The notes below the pieces were generated by a model. That model was not told where the DNA came from and ran no database searches. It worked only from the letters and a program-made list of their open reading frames with translations. From the NCBI GenBank assembly GCA_021582295.1, contig CP091137.1:1072001-1136000 (forward strand): a stretch of 64,000 nt of DNA, read 5' to 3'. The translations under genes and the position numbers were made by a program. The DNA is from Candidatus Thiovulum stygium. GTDB lineage: Bacteria; Campylobacterota; Campylobacteria; Campylobacterales; Thiovulaceae. Shown here in pieces: positions 26,408-36,901 of the stretch; position 1 is the first letter of the stretch; each line of letters starts with the position of its first letter.

Positions 26408-28140
26408 TCAACAAGCTCCAAAACTTTATTTAAGATTAATTCTGAATTTATCTCTTCTTTAATATTATTTTTACGATTTAATAATTCAACTTTACTATTA
26501 ATTAAACCTTTACCAATAATAATTGTATATGGAAAACCAATTAATTCAGCATCACGAATTTTAAAGCCGAATCGTTCATTGCGATCATCAAGAATAACTT
26601 CAATATTTTTTGCGATGAGGTCAGAATATAGTTTTTCACCAAAATTTAATTCATCACTATTTTTGATATTCGAAATTAATATATTAATTTTATAAGGAGC
26701 AATAGCTAGAGGCATAATAATTCCATTTTGGTCATGACTTTGTTCAACAATAGCTGAAAGCAAACGACTAACACCAATACCATAAGTTCCCATAACCATT
26801 GGTTGAGATTTTCCATCACGATCTAAAAAAGTTGCACCTAATGGTTCTGAATATTTTGTGCCAAGTTGAAAAATATGTCCAACTTCGATACCTCGTTTAT
26901 AAATTAATGAACCTTTATTACAAATAGGACATATATCACCCTCTTTTACACGAATTAAATCAGCAAAATGAGTTTTTTCTGGTAATTCTTCAAGCGAAAC
27001 ACCAATATAATGATAATCTAGTTCGTTTGCACCAGTAATTATAGGTTTAGCATTTTGTAATTCCAAATCTATAACTTTTATAATATTTGGATTTTTAGGT
27101 AAATTTAACAGACCAATAAAACCAGCTATTAAACCGACATTCAATAATTCTTCTGGAGTTGGATCAATTAGTTCAAGAGCATTAATTGAATTAATTGCTT
27201 TTTTTTCTTCTACCTCATCGCCACCACGAACAAAAAATATTGCAATTTTTGAACTATTTTCATAAATTGCTTTTTTAACAACTGCTTTAGCAATAAACCA
27301 ATCTGAAATATGAAAAAATTTAGATAATTCTTCAATAGTTTTTATATTTGGAGTTTTAAATTTTGCAAAATCCATTTCAACTTCAACATTTAATTCATCA
27401 TGATTATTTTGATTTCGATGAGGTTGCCGTTTTGCAGTTTCGATATTTGCTCCATAATCACAAGAATTACAAATAGCAAGAGTATCTTCACCACTATTAG
27501 CGATAACCATAAATTCTCTACTACCACTTCCACCAATTGCACCACTATCAGCTTCAACAACTCTAAAATCTAAACCTAAACGATTAAATATTTTTTTATA
27601 TGTTTCTTGCATTAAATAGAATTCTCTTTTCATATCATTTTCATTTTCATGAAAAGAATAGCCATCTTTCATAACAAATTCGCGACCTCGCATTAAACCA
27701 AATCTTGGTCTTGCTTCATCTCGAAACTTAGTCTTAATTTGATATAAATTTTGAGGAAGTTGCTTATAACTATTCAATTGATGACGAACAAGAGCAACCA
27801 TCATCTCTTCGTGAGTTGGTCCAAGAACAAAAAGAGCCTCTTTTCGATCACGAAATCTTAAAAGTTCTTTACCAAATTTGGCAATTCGACCACTTTCTTC
27901 CCATAATTCAGCTGGGGTAACAAAAGATAAATCAACTTCTTGACAACCTGAATGATCAAGTTCTTCTTTTACAATAGTTCTGATTTTATCAAGACTTTTT
28001 TTGCCAAGAGGTAAAAAATTATACAGACCACTTGCAACACCTTTGATATAACCTGCTCGAGTTAATAAAATATGACTCTGAAGAACTGCATCATTTGGAA
28101 TCTCTTTTGAAGTTGGAATATAAGCTCGAGAAAATCTCAA
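26404..28140 (-). CDS. proS: prolyl-tRNA synthetase
   Basis: 578 residues, the bacterial type with an editing (INS) domain between class II motifs 2 and 3. The N-terminus [15 protein letters not shown], motif 2 region [21 protein letters not shown] (broken here as [10 protein letters not shown] and LMRGREF) and motif 3 [15 protein letters not shown] are visible, and the anticodon-binding domain ends the chain. It charges tRNA-Pro. It contains three GATGAGGT sites (26614, 27212, 27417). Divergent from the rpsJ operon. Confidence 0.97.
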   Translation of the reverse strand: MRFSRAYIPTSKEIPNDAVLQSHILLTRAGYIKGVASGLYNFLPLGKKSLDKIRTIVKEELDHSGCQEVDLSFVTPAELWEESGRIAKFGKELLRFRDRKEALFVLGPTHEEMMVALVRHQLNSYKQLPQNLYQIKTKFRDEARPRFGLMRGREFVMKDGYSFHENENDMKREFYLMQETYKKIFNRLGLDFRVVEADSGAIGGSGSREFMVIANSGEDTLAICNSCDYGANIETAKRQPHRNQNNHDELNVEVEMDFAKFKTPNIKTIEELSKFFHISDWFIAKAVVKKAIYENSSKIAIFFVRGGDEVEEKKAINSINALELIDPTPEELLNVGLIAGFIGLLNLPKNPNIIKVIDLELQNAKPIITGANELDYHYIGVSLEELPEKTHFADLIRVKEGDICPICNKGSLIYKRGIEVGHIFQLGTKYSEPLGATFLDRDGKSQPMVMGTYGIGVSRLLSAIVEQSHDQNGIIMPLAIAPYKINILISNIKNSDELNFGEKLYSDLIAKNIEVILDDRNERFGFKIRDAELIGFPYTIIIGKGLINSKVELLNRKNNIKEEINSELILNKVLELVE

Positions 28141-28268
28141 TTTGACTCCTTTAAATTTAAATATAAATTATATATGCGAATTTTACTAAATATTTATGTT
28201 TAGTTGAACTTATTTATTTTATTAATGGGCTATTACGATGAGGTAATTTTATAGTAAATTATCAAGCC

Positions 28269-28316
28269 AAATAGTGCCATTATTATCCTTATTATAAGTA
28301 TGAAATGGCACTATTT
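28269..28316. promoter_or_regulatory. 12-bp inverted repeat upstream of the S10 operon
   Basis: AAATAGTGCCAT (28269-28280) and ATGGCACTATTT (28305-28316) are perfect complements around a 24-nt A/T-rich centre. The flanking genes proS and rpsJ diverge, so no gene ends here; an operator or structured 5' leader is more likely than a terminator. A single GATGAGGT lies at 28237-28244. Confidence 0.45.
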
Positions 28317-28343
28317 AAACTCTTGAAACATTGATTTTATCGT

Positions 28344-28349
28344 TATACT
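28344..28349 (+). promoter_or_regulatory. putative -10 box of the S10 operon
   Basis: TATACT about 73 nt before the rpsJ start, without a recognisable -35 at standard spacing, as is common in Campylobacterota. Confidence 0.4.
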
Positions 28350-28421
28350 TTCATAAATTTTACGTTGCAGGTTTTCATAAAATTTGTAACGAGTTCTTTA
28401 TAAAGGGTATGGTTTTATTTA

Positions 28422-28733
28422 ATGGAACGAATTAGATTAAAACTAAAGGCTTACGACCACAGGGTTCTTGATAGATCTGTGGCTTCTATTGTTGAAGCAG
28501 TGAAACGAACTGGAGCTAAAATAAAAGGGCCAATTCCACTTCCAAACAACATTAGAAAATATACAGTTTTGCGATCTCCGCATGTCAATAAAGACTCACG
28601 AGAGCAATTTGAAATTCGAACTCATACTCGAGTGATCGATATTCTTCAAGCAACTTCAGATACAGTTGATTCTCTAATGAAATTAGATTTAGCTCCTGAA
28701 GTAGATGTTGAAGTTAGATCTATGGACAGATAG
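28422..28733 (+). CDS. rpsJ: ribosomal protein S10 (NusE)
   Basis: 103 residues, normal length, starting [17 protein letters not shown] with the conserved GPIPLP and [19 protein letters not shown]-type loop (residues 36-60). Part of the 30S head; as NusE it also joins NusB in antitermination and links NusG to the ribosome. First gene of the S10-spc array. Confidence 0.98.
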   Translation: MERIRLKLKAYDHRVLDRSVASIVEAVKRTGAKIKGPIPLPNNIRKYTVLRSPHVNKDSREQFEIRTHTRVIDILQATSDTVDSLMKLDLAPEVDVEVRSMDR

Positions 28734-28741
28734 AGGAAACA

Positions 28742-29323
28742 ATGGAATATATCGTAGAAAAAATTGGAATGAGTAGAACTATTGGAAGTAAAAGTATTCC
28801 AGTAACACTACTAAAAGTTTTAGATACTAAAGTTTGTTCTGTCAATGAAGATGGTTCAGCCCTTGTTTCATATAATTCTGGCAAAAAAAATAATAAAGCT
28901 ATTGCTGGACAACAAAAAAAATTCGGATTATCGAATGATTTTAATAGATTTGCAACTTTATCTAAAGTAAATAATAAAGAAAATGGAAATTTAGACATTA
29001 TTCCTTTAGAAAATGCAAAAGTTGTTCAAAGTAGTTTTAATACAAAAGGTCGAGGTTTTGCAGGGGTAATTAAAAGACACGGTTTTGCCGGTGGTCCAGC
29101 TACTCACGGTAGCCGATTTCATAGAACATCAGGTTCAATTGGAAACAGAGAAGACCCAGGTAAAATTCAAAAAGGTCGGAAAATGCCAGGTCATTATGGC
29201 AATGAGAAAAATACTGTAATTAACGAAATAGTTTCTTTTGATAAAGAACAAATGGTTATAGCAGTTAAAGGTTCTGTTTCTGGTGCAAACGGCAATTTAG
29301 GCAGATTAAAGGTAGTGAAATAA
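28742..29323 (+). CDS. rplC: ribosomal protein L3
   Basis: 193 residues, slightly short of the usual 205-210 but with intact ends. The signature region [19 protein letters not shown] (about 102-120), then [20 protein letters not shown], reaches the peptidyl-transferase centre. It starts 8 nt after rpsJ and its stop overlaps the rplD ATG by one base. Confidence 0.97.
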   Translation: MEYIVEKIGMSRTIGSKSIPVTLLKVLDTKVCSVNEDGSALVSYNSGKKNNKAIAGQQKKFGLSNDFNRFATLSKVNNKENGNLDIIPLENAKVVQSSFNTKGRGFAGVIKRHGFAGGPATHGSRFHRTSGSIGNREDPGKIQKGRKMPGHYGNEKNTVINEIVSFDKEQMVIAVKGSVSGANGNLGRLKVVK

Positions 29324-29934
29324 TGGCTATTATCGTATTAAATCAAAATTTTGAAAAGAGTTCTGAAACATTAGAAACTCCAGAATCTTTTAAAAATATT
29401 AATCCACACAATCTATATATCTATGTAAAGTCATATCAGGCTGGACAAAGATCTAATACAGCTAGTGTTAAAACTAGAGCTGAAGTGAGTGGTGGTGGTA
29501 AAAAACCTTGGGCTCAAAAAGGTCGAGGCGGAGCTAGAGCAGGTTCTATTACAAGTCCAGTATTTGTAGGTGGTGGTGTTGCTTTTGGTCCAACAAAAAG
29601 AAATTATGAACAAAAAGTTAATAAGAAACAGAAAGTTTTAGCAATGAAATTTGCATTAAATAAACTAGCTGAAAATAATTCGCTTTTTGTAGTTGATTCT
29701 GTTCAAGTTGCTTCTGGTAAAACAAAAGATGCAAATAATTTATTTCTAAATCTTGGAAGTAAAAATGCATTTATCGTGACAGACAATATTGATGCAGGAA
29801 CATTTTTAGCATTTAAAAATCTAGCAAAATGTGAATTAGCTGGGAGTAATGCATTAAACGGTTTCACAGCAAGTAGATTTCAAGTAGTTGTTATCGAACG
29901 AGCTGTTTGGGAAAATATTTCTAAGGAGAGTTAA
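29323..29934 (+). CDS. rplD: ribosomal protein L4
   Basis: 203 residues. The extended tunnel loop [20 protein letters not shown]-type segment (42-62) and [20 protein letters not shown] are present. L4 lines the exit tunnel, and in gammaproteobacteria represses the S10 operon; no E. coli-like leader was recognised here. Confidence 0.97.
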   Translation: MAIIVLNQNFEKSSETLETPESFKNINPHNLYIYVKSYQAGQRSNTASVKTRAEVSGGGKKPWAQKGRGGARAGSITSPVFVGGGVAFGPTKRNYEQKVNKKQKVLAMKFALNKLAENNSLFVVDSVQVASGKTKDANNLFLNLGSKNAFIVTDNIDAGTFLAFKNLAKCELAGSNALNGFTASRFQVVVIERAVWENISKES

Positions 29935-29936
29935 GA

Positions 29937-30221
29937 ATGGCAGCAGATATTACAGATATTAAAGCTATCCTATATACTGATAAAACTTTTAAACTTCAAG
30001 AACATAATGTAATTACAGTGAAAACATCTACTAAGATTACAAAAACTAGTTTAAAAGAAATTTTTACAAACTATTTTGATTTTACTCCTTTGAAAATTAA
30101 CTCTCTCAATCAAGAAGGAAAAACAAAAAGATTCAAAGGTAGAGAAGGCAAACAAAACGATTTTAAAAAGTTTTATGTCTGGTTACCTGTTGGAGCAAAA
30201 ATTAAAGGGCTAGAGGTTTAA
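29937..30221 (+). CDS. rplW: ribosomal protein L23
   Basis: 94 residues. The family's VNTLNVKGKTKR-like loop appears as [20 protein letters not shown] (59-78), and the chain ends in a GAKIKGLEV strand. It sits at the tunnel exit and docks trigger factor and SRP. AAGGAGAG before the ATG is a strong ribosome-binding site. Confidence 0.97.
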   Translation: MAADITDIKAILYTDKTFKLQEHNVITVKTSTKITKTSLKEIFTNYFDFTPLKINSLNQEGKTKRFKGREGKQNDFKKFYVWLPVGAKIKGLEV

Positions 30222-30222
30222 G

Positions 30223-31065
30223 ATGGCTATAAAAACATATAAACCGGTTACACCGAGTAGAAGGTTTATGACCAATGTTGATTCTAGTGATATTACAGCA
30301 AAAGCTTCAGTTAGAAGTCTATTAAAAAAATTACCTGTAACAGCTGGAAGAAATAACAACGGTCGAATTACATCTAGACATAAAGAAGGTGGAGCTAAAA
30401 AACTTTATAGAATTATTGACTTTAAAAGAAATAAATTTGATATTATCGGTAAAGTTGCAGCTATCGAATATGATCCATATCGAAACTGCCGGATTGCTCT
30501 AATTAATTATGTTGATGGCGAAAAAAGATATATTTTACAACCATCAGGTTTAAAAGTTGGTGATACAGTTCAATCTTCTGCTGAAAATTTACTAGATATC
30601 ACTCCTGGAAATTCGATGAAATTGAAAAATATACCAGTTGGTACTATGGTTCATAATCTTGAATTAAAACCAGGCAAAGGCGGACAACTTGTTAGAAGTG
30701 CAGGAAATTCAGCTCAAATTATGGGTAGAGAAGATAAATATGTAATCGTTCGACTCCCAAGTTCAGAAATGAGAAAAATTTTAGGTGAATGTGTTGCAAC
30801 TATTGGAACAGTTGGTAATGAAGAATTTGCAAATATTGTTATTGGTAGTGCAGGTAAAAATCGACATAGAGGTATTCGACCTCAAACTCGAGGTTCTGCT
30901 ATGAACCCAATTGATCACCCACACGGTGGTGGTGAAGGTAAAACCAAGTCGGGCGGACATCCAGTTACTCCTTGGGGCAAACCAACAAAAGGTGCTAAAA
31001 CTCGACATAAAAAAGCTAGTGATAAACTAATAATTTCACGAAGAAAATCTACAAAGGGTAAATAA
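30223..31065 (+). CDS. rplB: ribosomal protein L2
   Basis: 280 residues. N-terminal [14 protein letters not shown], the central [14 protein letters not shown] and [18 protein letters not shown], and the C-terminal [18 protein letters not shown] with the conserved His near the peptidyl-transferase centre are all intact. A primary 23S rRNA-binding protein needed for subunit joining. Its stop overlaps the rpsS ATG by one base. Confidence 0.98.
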   Translation: MAIKTYKPVTPSRRFMTNVDSSDITAKASVRSLLKKLPVTAGRNNNGRITSRHKEGGAKKLYRIIDFKRNKFDIIGKVAAIEYDPYRNCRIALINYVDGEKRYILQPSGLKVGDTVQSSAENLLDITPGNSMKLKNIPVGTMVHNLELKPGKGGQLVRSAGNSAQIMGREDKYVIVRLPSSEMRKILGECVATIGTVGNEEFANIVIGSAGKNRHRGIRPQTRGSAMNPIDHPHGGGEGKTKSGGHPVTPWGKPTKGAKTRHKKASDKLIISRRKSTKGK

Positions 31066-31346
31066 TGGCTAGATCAGTTAAAAAAGGTCCTTTTATTGAT
31101 AGTCATCTCCTAAGAAAAGTTCAGAAAGCTAAAGAAGAGCATAATCGAAAACCAATTAAAACTTGGTCACGAAGAAGCACAATACTTCCTGATATGATAG
31201 GTATTACTATTAATGTACACGATGGCAGAAAATTTATACCAGTTTATGTAACAGAAAATCATGTTGGTTATAAACTTGGCGAATTTGCTCCAACCAGAAC
31301 TTTTAAGGGACATAAAGGTTCTGTTCAGAAAAAGATAGGAAAATAG
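31065..31346 (+). CDS. rpsS: ribosomal protein S19
   Basis: 93 residues starting [19 protein letters not shown], with the conserved [15 protein letters not shown] and [14 protein letters not shown] motifs. Binds 16S rRNA in the 30S head with S13. Directly abuts rplV. Confidence 0.98.
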   Translation: MARSVKKGPFIDSHLLRKVQKAKEEHNRKPIKTWSRRSTILPDMIGITINVHDGRKFIPVYVTENHVGYKLGEFAPTRTFKGHKGSVQKKIGK

Positions 31347-31673
31347 ATGGCAAGTGCAACACTAAAATTTGTTCGACTTTCTCCAATTAAAGCTAGATTG
31401 GTTGCTAGAGAAGTTCAGGGAATGAATGCAGAAAAAGCTCTTGCAGCACTAGAATTTACTCCAAATAAAGCTGCAGGTGTTATTCATCAAGTTATCGCTT
31501 CCGCTGTTGCTAACAGTGAAATTGAAGCACATAATTTGTTGGTCTCTTCATGCCGAGTAGATATGGGTCCAACGCTCAAAAGATTTAAACCAAGAGCGAG
31601 AGGTAGTGCTTCTAGTATTAAAAAGCCTACTGCTCATATTTTTGTTGAAGTTTCAAGCATAGAAGGTAAATAA
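31347..31673 (+). CDS. rplV: ribosomal protein L22
   Basis: 108 residues. Conserved [20 protein letters not shown] (11-30) and the beta-hairpin tip region [17 protein letters not shown] that reaches the exit tunnel and is where macrolide-resistance changes arise. Stop overlaps the rpsC ATG by one base. Confidence 0.98.
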   Translation: MASATLKFVRLSPIKARLVAREVQGMNAEKALAALEFTPNKAAGVIHQVIASAVANSEIEAHNLLVSSCRVDMGPTLKRFKPRARGSASSIKKPTAHIFVEVSSIEGK

Positions 31674-32395
31674 TGGGTCATAAAGTCAATCCTATTGGTC
31701 TTCGACTAGGTATTAATAGAAACTGGGATTCTCGCTGGTTTCCAACTAGAAAAAAGGCATCTGAATTTGTAGCAGAAGATAATACTTTAAGAAAATTTAT
31801 TAAGAAAAAATTATATTATGCTGGAATTAATAATATTTTAATTGAACGAACAGCTCAAAAAATTAGAGTAACTATTATTGCTGCAAGACCAGGAATTATT
31901 ATTGGTAAAAAAGGTGAAGAGATAGAAGAATTTAAAAAATCTCTATCTAATCTTATTGGCAAAGAAGTCAATGTTCTAATTAAAGAAGAAAAACGACCTC
32001 AAGCATCTGCACAGTTAGCAGCAGAAAATGTTGCAACACAACTTGAAAGACGAGTTGCATTCAGACGAGCTATGAAAAAAATGATTCAAGCAGCTCAAAA
32101 ATCTGGTGTAAAAGGTGTTAAAGTTGCAGTAGCAGGACGACTCGGTGGAGCTGAAATGGCTAGAACTGAGTGGTATATTGAGGGACGAGTTCCACTTCAT
32201 ACACTTAGAGCAAAAATTGATTATGGCTTTGCTGAAGCTCACACAACTTATGGTGTTATTGGTGTTAAAGTTTGGTTCTTTAAAGGTGAAATCCTAACTA
32301 AAGGTATTCAATCTGATTCTGAAGTTGAACCAGCTCAAAATAACAATAACAAAAAAAGAAAATCTCAAAACCCACGAGCAAGAAGAGGTAGATAA
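31673..32395 (+). CDS. rpsC: ribosomal protein S3
   Basis: 240 residues. [20 protein letters not shown] at the N-terminus, a KH-2 domain with [12 protein letters not shown] (about 75-86), and the C-terminal [15 protein letters not shown]. The last 20 residues are a basic Asn/Lys/Arg tail. It lines the mRNA entry channel and helps unwind mRNA. Confidence 0.98.
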   Translation: MGHKVNPIGLRLGINRNWDSRWFPTRKKASEFVAEDNTLRKFIKKKLYYAGINNILIERTAQKIRVTIIAARPGIIIGKKGEEIEEFKKSLSNLIGKEVNVLIKEEKRPQASAQLAAENVATQLERRVAFRRAMKKMIQAAQKSGVKGVKVAVAGRLGGAEMARTEWYIEGRVPLHTLRAKIDYGFAEAHTTYGVIGVKVWFFKGEILTKGIQSDSEVEPAQNNNNKKRKSQNPRARRGR

Positions 32396-32397
32396 CT

Positions 32398-32823
32398 ATG
32401 TTAATGCCAAAAAGAATGAAATTCCGAAAATACATGAAAGGTCGAAACCGCGGTAAAGCTTACAGCGGAAATCAATTATCTTTCGGAACTGTTGGGTTAA
32501 AAGCTACAGAAGCTGGTCAAATAGATTCTCGACAAATCGAAGCAGCCAGAATTGCCATTACTAGACATGTAAAACGACAAGCTAAAGTTTGGATTAGAGT
32601 TTTCCCAGATAAACCTTTGACAGCTAAACCTCTTGAAACCCGAATGGGAAAAGGTAAAGGTTCAGTTGATAAATGGGTTATGAATATTCAACCAGGTCGA
32701 ATTCTTTTCGAAATGGCTGGAGTTGATAATGTTCTTGCAAAAGAGGCTCTAACTTTAGGAATGAGTAAATTGCCGTTTTTAACAAAAATTGTAACTCAGG
32801 AGATGAGTAATGAAATATACTGA
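32398..32823 (+). CDS. rplP: ribosomal protein L16
   Basis: 141 residues. [19 protein letters not shown] matches the usual MLxPKRxKxRK start, so ATG 32398 is kept over the ATG at 32404; AGAGG lies upstream. [13 protein letters not shown] (about 82-94) is the loop near the A-site tRNA elbow. The rpmC start lies 14 nt inside its 3' end. Confidence 0.97.
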   Translation: MLMPKRMKFRKYMKGRNRGKAYSGNQLSFGTVGLKATEAGQIDSRQIEAARIAITRHVKRQAKVWIRVFPDKPLTAKPLETRMGKGKGSVDKWVMNIQPGRILFEMAGVDNVLAKEALTLGMSKLPFLTKIVTQEMSNEIY

Positions 32824-33004
32824 TCTAAAAAATAAAGAGCTGAACGAGTTACAAACTCTATTAAAAGAGAAGCAACTTGAACTTTTTAGTTTGAGAATCA
32901 AAAAACAGATGTCTCAACAAAAAAATACAGCTCAAATTAGATTGTTACGGAAAGATGTGGCAAGAATTAATACTGCTATGTCTTCTTTAAGAGAGGTTCT
33001 TTAA
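32810..33004 (+). CDS. rpmC: ribosomal protein L29
   Basis: 64 residues, a helical hairpin: [20 protein letters not shown] and [12 protein letters not shown]. It sits next to L23 at the tunnel exit. It overlaps rplP by 14 nt and rpsQ by one base, suggesting translational coupling. Confidence 0.95.
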   Translation: MKYTDLKNKELNELQTLLKEKQLELFSLRIKKQMSQQKNTAQIRLLRKDVARINTAMSSLREVL

Positions 33005-33255
33005 TGAATAATCACAAAAGAGAAATACAGGGTACTGTTGTATCTATTGCTGGTGATAAGAGTGCCACTATTTTAGTTGAAAGAAAAGTTCTTCACCCAA
33101 AATATCATAAATTTATTAGAAAGTTCAAAAAATATATCATTCATGATGAAAAAAATGAACTTTCTAAAGATGATACAGTTATTGCTGTTGAGTGCAGACC
33201 ACTTTCAAGTAGAAAGAGTTTCACTTTAAAAACAGTTATTAGCAAAGGCGAATAG
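33004..33255 (+). CDS. rpsQ: ribosomal protein S17
   Basis: 83 residues, OB fold. [19 protein letters not shown], then [19 protein letters not shown] and [13 protein letters not shown] match the family. Primary binder of the 5' domain of 16S rRNA. Confidence 0.97.
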   Translation: MNNHKREIQGTVVSIAGDKSATILVERKVLHPKYHKFIRKFKKYIIHDEKNELSKDDTVIAVECRPLSSRKSFTLKTVISKGE

Positions 33256-33258
33256 AAA

Positions 33259-33627
33259 ATGATCCAATCTTTTACAAGATTAAATGTTGCTGATAACAGC
33301 GGTGCTAAAGAAATTATGTGTATTCGAGTTCTTGGCGGAAGTAAAAGACGATATGCTTCATTAGGTGATGTTATTGTTGCTTCTGTTAAAAAAGCTATTC
33401 CAAATGGTAAAGTAAAACAGGGTCAAGTTGTTAAAGCTGTTGTCGTTAGAACTCATAAAGAAGTTCAACGAGAAAATGGTTCTTTAATTCGATTTGATGA
33501 CAATGCAGCTGTTTTATTAGATGCAAAAAGAGAGCCTATCGGAACTCGTATTTTCGGACCAGTTGGTCGAGAAGTTCGTCATGCTAATTTTATGAAAATT
33601 GTTTCACTTGCTCCAGAGGTTTTATAA
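33259..33627 (+). CDS. rplN: ribosomal protein L14
   Basis: 122 residues, the standard length. [20 protein letters not shown] and [13 protein letters not shown] are diagnostic. It forms an intersubunit bridge and is the docking site of the silencing factor RsfS. Confidence 0.98.
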   Translation: MIQSFTRLNVADNSGAKEIMCIRVLGGSKRRYASLGDVIVASVKKAIPNGKVKQGQVVKAVVVRTHKEVQRENGSLIRFDDNAAVLLDAKREPIGTRIFGPVGREVRHANFMKIVSLAPEVL

Positions 33628-33630
33628 TAA

Positions 33631-33864
33631 ATGAAAAATAAATTAAAAATTAAACGAGGTGATACAGTTAAAGTTATAGCTGGTGATGATAAAGGCAAAG
33701 TTTCAAAAGTTATTAAAGCTATGCCAAAAACAAGACAACTAATTGTTGAGGGTGTCAAATTAGCTAAAAAAGCTGTAAAACCTTCAGATAAAAATCAAGA
33801 GGGCGGTTTCCAAATGATTGAAATGCCTGTTGATATCTCAAATGTTAAAAAAATTGAGGAGTAA
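33631..33864 (+). CDS. rplX: ribosomal protein L24
   Basis: 77 residues with the KOW motif [20 protein letters not shown] (8-27). Shorter than the 100-residue E. coli protein but normal for this phylum. It starts assembly of the 50S subunit. Confidence 0.96.
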   Translation: MKNKLKIKRGDTVKVIAGDDKGKVSKVIKAMPKTRQLIVEGVKLAKKAVKPSDKNQEGGFQMIEMPVDISNVKKIEE

Positions 33865-33868
33865 TAAA

Positions 33869-34426
33869 ATGGCTTCAAGATTAAAAATTAGATATCAAAA
33901 TGAAATTAAAACTCAATTAGAAACTGAACTAAATATTAGTAACAAAATGCTAATTCCAGCTGTTGAAAAAGTTGTAATATCTGTTGGAACAGGTTTTGCA
34001 ATGAAAGACAAAAAGATGTTAGATAATGTTGTTGATACAATCTCTAAGTTGTCTGGTCAAAAAGCTCTTACTGTTGTCGCTAAAAAATCAGTTGCTGGTT
34101 TTAAAGTTAGAGAAGGAATGGTTACTGGTGTAAAAGTTACTCTTCGAGGCGAAAATATGTATGACTTTTTAGATAAATTAATAAATGTCGCTCTTCCAAG
34201 AGTTAAAGACTTTAGAGGAATTCCTCGAAATGGTTTTGATGGCAGAGGCAATTATAATTTTGGTCTAACTGAACAACTTATGTTTCCAGAAATAAAATAT
34301 GATGATGTTATGCAAATCCACGGTATGAATATCACAGTTGTTACAACAGCTGGTAATGATAAAAATGCACTTGCATTACTTGAAAAAATAGGCTTCCCTT
34401 TTACAAAGGCAAAAAATAATGGCTAA
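33869..34426 (+). CDS. rplE: ribosomal protein L5
   Basis: 185 residues from ATG 33869 ([14 protein letters not shown]). The frame extends back to 33818 inside rplX, but GAGGAG directly before 33869 and the family length favour this start. [20 protein letters not shown] and RDFRGIP-type residues ([17 protein letters not shown]) mark the 5S-rRNA-binding fold. Overlaps the rpsN start by 8 nt. Confidence 0.97.
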   Translation: MASRLKIRYQNEIKTQLETELNISNKMLIPAVEKVVISVGTGFAMKDKKMLDNVVDTISKLSGQKALTVVAKKSVAGFKVREGMVTGVKVTLRGENMYDFLDKLINVALPRVKDFRGIPRNGFDGRGNYNFGLTEQLMFPEIKYDDVMQIHGMNITVVTTAGNDKNALALLEKIGFPFTKAKNNG

Positions 34427-34604
34427 AAAATCTATGATTAATAAGGCTAACAGAGAGCCAAAATTTTCAACTAGAGCTTATACACGATGCAAAATTTGCG
34501 GTCGTCCTCACTCTGTAATGAGAGATTTTGGAATTTGTAGAATTTGTTTCAGAAAAATGGCAAATGAAGGCTTAATTCCAGGTGTAAGAAAGTCTAGTTG
34601 GTAA
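34419..34604 (+). CDS. rpsN: ribosomal protein S14, zinc-binding type
   Basis: 61 residues, the short form. [20 protein letters not shown] contains the two CxxC pairs of the zinc ribbon, so this is the zinc-dependent form rather than the longer zinc-free form. Located in the 30S head. It overlaps rplE by 8 nt. Confidence 0.97.
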   Translation: MAKKSMINKANREPKFSTRAYTRCKICGRPHSVMRDFGICRICFRKMANEGLIPGVRKSSW

Positions 34605-34613
34605 CATCAACTA

Positions 34614-34666
34614 ATCCCATTAATTATATTAGCTAGTTTTTAAATATATAATTAAATTAATGGGAT
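34614..34666 (+). promoter_or_regulatory. 12-bp hairpin within the spc operon, between rpsN and rpsH
   Basis: ATCCCATTAATT (34614-34625) and AATTAATGGGAT (34655-34666) are perfect complements; the loop adds further A/T pairing. The 115-nt gap is by far the widest in this otherwise tightly packed operon, pointing to an attenuator or RNA-processing site. Confidence 0.5.
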
Positions 34667-34719
34667 ATCTTGCTTAACTCATTATAAATACAAAATAATA
34701 ATTTTGAAAGAGAATATAA

Positions 34720-35115
34720 ATGTTAAATGATCTTATTTCTGATTCATTAACAAGAATTCGAAATGCTGCTGAACGAAGAGTTGAACATACACAACTACTT
34801 TTTTCAAAAAGTGTAGAAGCAATTGTTAAGATTTTTCAGGCAAAAGGTTACATTGAAAGTTACAATGTAGTTGCTGATGGTAACAAGAAATTTATAAAAG
34901 TTATATTAAAGTATAACGATAAAGGTTACACAGTTATTAATGAAATCGAAAGAATTTCCAAACCAGGTCGAAGAGTTTATAGAAAAAGTGCTGATATTAA
35001 ACGATTTAAAAATGGTTATGGAACAATAGTTCTTTCAACATCTAAAGGTGTTATTGATAATGATCAAGCACACTCTCTTGGTGTTGGTGGCGAAGTTTTA
35101 TGCACAATTTGGTAG
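34720..35115 (+). CDS. rpsH: ribosomal protein S8
   Basis: 131 residues. N-terminal [18 protein letters not shown] and C-terminal [31 protein letters not shown] are diagnostic (read as two motifs). It binds helix 21 of 16S rRNA and, in E. coli, represses the spc operon at the rplE region. The hairpin upstream could relate to its control, which is inference. Confidence 0.97.
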   Translation: MLNDLISDSLTRIRNAAERRVEHTQLLFSKSVEAIVKIFQAKGYIESYNVVADGNKKFIKVILKYNDKGYTVINEIERISKPGRRVYRKSADIKRFKNGYGTIVLSTSKGVIDNDQAHSLGVGGEVLCTIW

Positions 35116-35124
35116 GAGTCTTTT

Positions 35125-35661
35125 TTGTCAAGAGTTGGTAAAAAACCAGTAGTTATACCTGCTGATATGAAAGTTGAAGTAAACGGAAAATTAATTACAT
35201 TTTCTCGAGGTAAAAAAAGTGCAACACTTGATACTCAAGACAATGTTAGTGTGAAATTTGAGAATAATTCTCTTATTTTTTCATCTTTAAGTGAAAGTCG
35301 TCAAGATCGAGCTTGTTGGGGAACTTATAGAGCTTTAGCTCAAAGCACAGTAACAGGATTAGTAGCTGGTTTTGAAAAAAGACTAGAAATCAATGGTGTT
35401 GGTTATAAAGCTGCTTTAAAAGGTTCAATTCTTGAACTTCAATTAGGTTATTCACATCCTATTAATTTTACAGTTCCTGCAGGAATAGAAATTAATTTAG
35501 ATAAAAATATCATAATTATAAAAGGTAGTGATAAACAATTAGTTGGTCAAGTTTCTGCAAATATTCGATCTTATCGAGAACCAGAACCTTACAAAGGCAA
35601 AGGCATTAAATATACTAATGAAAAGATTATCAGAAAAGCTGGTAAAACTTCTAAGAAATAA
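35125..35661 (+). CDS. rplF: ribosomal protein L6
   Basis: 178 residues. It starts at TTG 35125, with AGGAG ending 6 nt upstream; [19 protein letters not shown] is the usual L6 N-terminus. [12 protein letters not shown] near the C-terminus is the family signature. It binds near the sarcin-ricin loop. Confidence 0.97.
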   Translation: MSRVGKKPVVIPADMKVEVNGKLITFSRGKKSATLDTQDNVSVKFENNSLIFSSLSESRQDRACWGTYRALAQSTVTGLVAGFEKRLEINGVGYKAALKGSILELQLGYSHPINFTVPAGIEINLDKNIIIIKGSDKQLVGQVSANIRSYREPEPYKGKGIKYTNEKIIRKAGKTSKK

Positions 35662-35674
35662 GGGAACTAGATAG

Positions 35675-36030
35675 ATGAATATAAAAATTTTAGAAGCTAA
35701 AAAAGCCCTAAGAGTAAAAAGAAAAAAAGAATTAGAGCAAAAATTAGTGGTTCGGTTGAGTCGCCAAGAGTCTCTATTTTTAGATCTAATAAATATTTAA
35801 GTGCTCAAGCTATTGATGATGTTGCTGGTAATACTCTTGTTGGTCTTCATGGCAAAACTTTAAATTTAACAGCAAATAAAGATGGTGCAAAAAAACTTGG
35901 CGAAGCTTTTGCTGAACAATTAAAAGTAAAAGGTATTACTAAAATAGTATTTGATAGAAATGGTTATGAGTTCCATGGAGTTGTAGCAGAGTTTGCAAAC
36001 TCTCTTAGAAGCTCTGGAATCAATTTTTAA
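35675..36030 (+). CDS. rplR: ribosomal protein L18, with one frameshift
   Basis: No intact frame covers this slot between rplF and rpsE, but two frames together spell L18. It starts MNIKILEAKKALRVKRK, then after the A7 run near 35720 it continues RIRAKISGSVESPRVSIFRS and NKYLSAQAIDDVAGNTLVG, ending EFANSLRSSGINF. One extra A in the run restores 118 residues, the family's length. L18 carries 5S rRNA into the 50S subunit. An essential gene in a conserved place, so a sequencing error is the likely cause. Confidence 0.9.
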
Positions 36031-36039
36031 GGGCATTTA

Positions 36040-36486
36040 ATGGAAAAAAAGATAAATCGGGAAGACTTTTCAGAAAGTATTGTTCATATTGGACGAGTAA
36101 CAAAGGTTGTTAAAGGCGGTCGAAGATTCAGATTTACAGCACTTGTAGTTGTTGGTGATAAAAATGGTCATGTTGGTGTTGGTTTTGGAAAAGCTAAAGA
36201 AGTTCCAGAAGCAATTAAAAAAGCCGTAGATGATGCATTTAAACACTTGTCAATAATTAAAATAAAAGGCTCGACAATAGCTCACGAAGTTGAATTTAAA
36301 TATAACTCAAGTAAAGTTCTTTTAAAACCAGCTAGTGAAGGTACTGGATTAATTGCGGGTGGTGCTTTAAGACCTCTATTAGAATTAGCTGGAATTAAAG
36401 ATATTTTAACTAAATCTATTGGTTCTAATAATCCATCAACAGTTGTTCGAGCAACTCTTGAAGCACTTAGCAAACTAAAAGGATAA
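36040..36486 (+). CDS. rpsE: ribosomal protein S5
   Basis: 148 residues. [20 protein letters not shown] and [18 protein letters not shown] form the double-stranded-RNA-binding-like domain, and the C-terminal part has [17 protein letters not shown]. Important for decoding accuracy. No leader defects. Confidence 0.98.
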   Translation: MEKKINREDFSESIVHIGRVTKVVKGGRRFRFTALVVVGDKNGHVGVGFGKAKEVPEAIKKAVDDAFKHLSIIKIKGSTIAHEVEFKYNSSKVLLKPASEGTGLIAGGALRPLLELAGIKDILTKSIGSNNPSTVVRATLEALSKLKG

Positions 36487-36491
36487 TTTTA

Positions 36492-36893
36492 ATGGCTTTA
36501 AATAATTTAAAACCAGCAGAAGGTTCTACACACTATAGAAAAATAGTTGGTCGTGGTCAAGGTAGTGGTATGGGTAAAACTGCTACTCGAGGTGGTAAAG
36601 GTCAAACAGCAAGAACTGGATCTACAAGAAAAAGAAACTTTGAGGGCGGACAACAACCACTTGCGAGACGACTACCAAAAGTAGGCTTTAAATCTCGTGT
36701 TGTGAAACCTTATGCTATTAATGTTGATACATATACAAAAATAGCACAGTTAGAAGAAATTACTGTTGAATCAATTAAATCTGTTTATAAACTCACAAAA
36801 AGTGTAGAAGCAATTAAATTGATTGGTAGTAGTGCTAAATCTTTAGCTGGAAAAATCAAAGATAATAAAGTTACATATACAAATAGTAACTAA
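36492..36893 (+). CDS. rplO: ribosomal protein L15
   Basis: 133 residues. The Gly/Arg-rich N-terminal arm [20 protein letters not shown] and [17 protein letters not shown] are characteristic. Late-assembling 50S protein. Directly precedes secY as in most bacteria. Confidence 0.97.
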   Translation: MALNNLKPAEGSTHYRKIVGRGQGSGMGKTATRGGKGQTARTGSTRKRNFEGGQQPLARRLPKVGFKSRVVKPYAINVDTYTKIAQLEEITVESIKSVYKLTKSVEAIKLIGSSAKSLAGKIKDNKVTYTNSN

Positions 36894-36901
36894 TCTATCT
36901 G

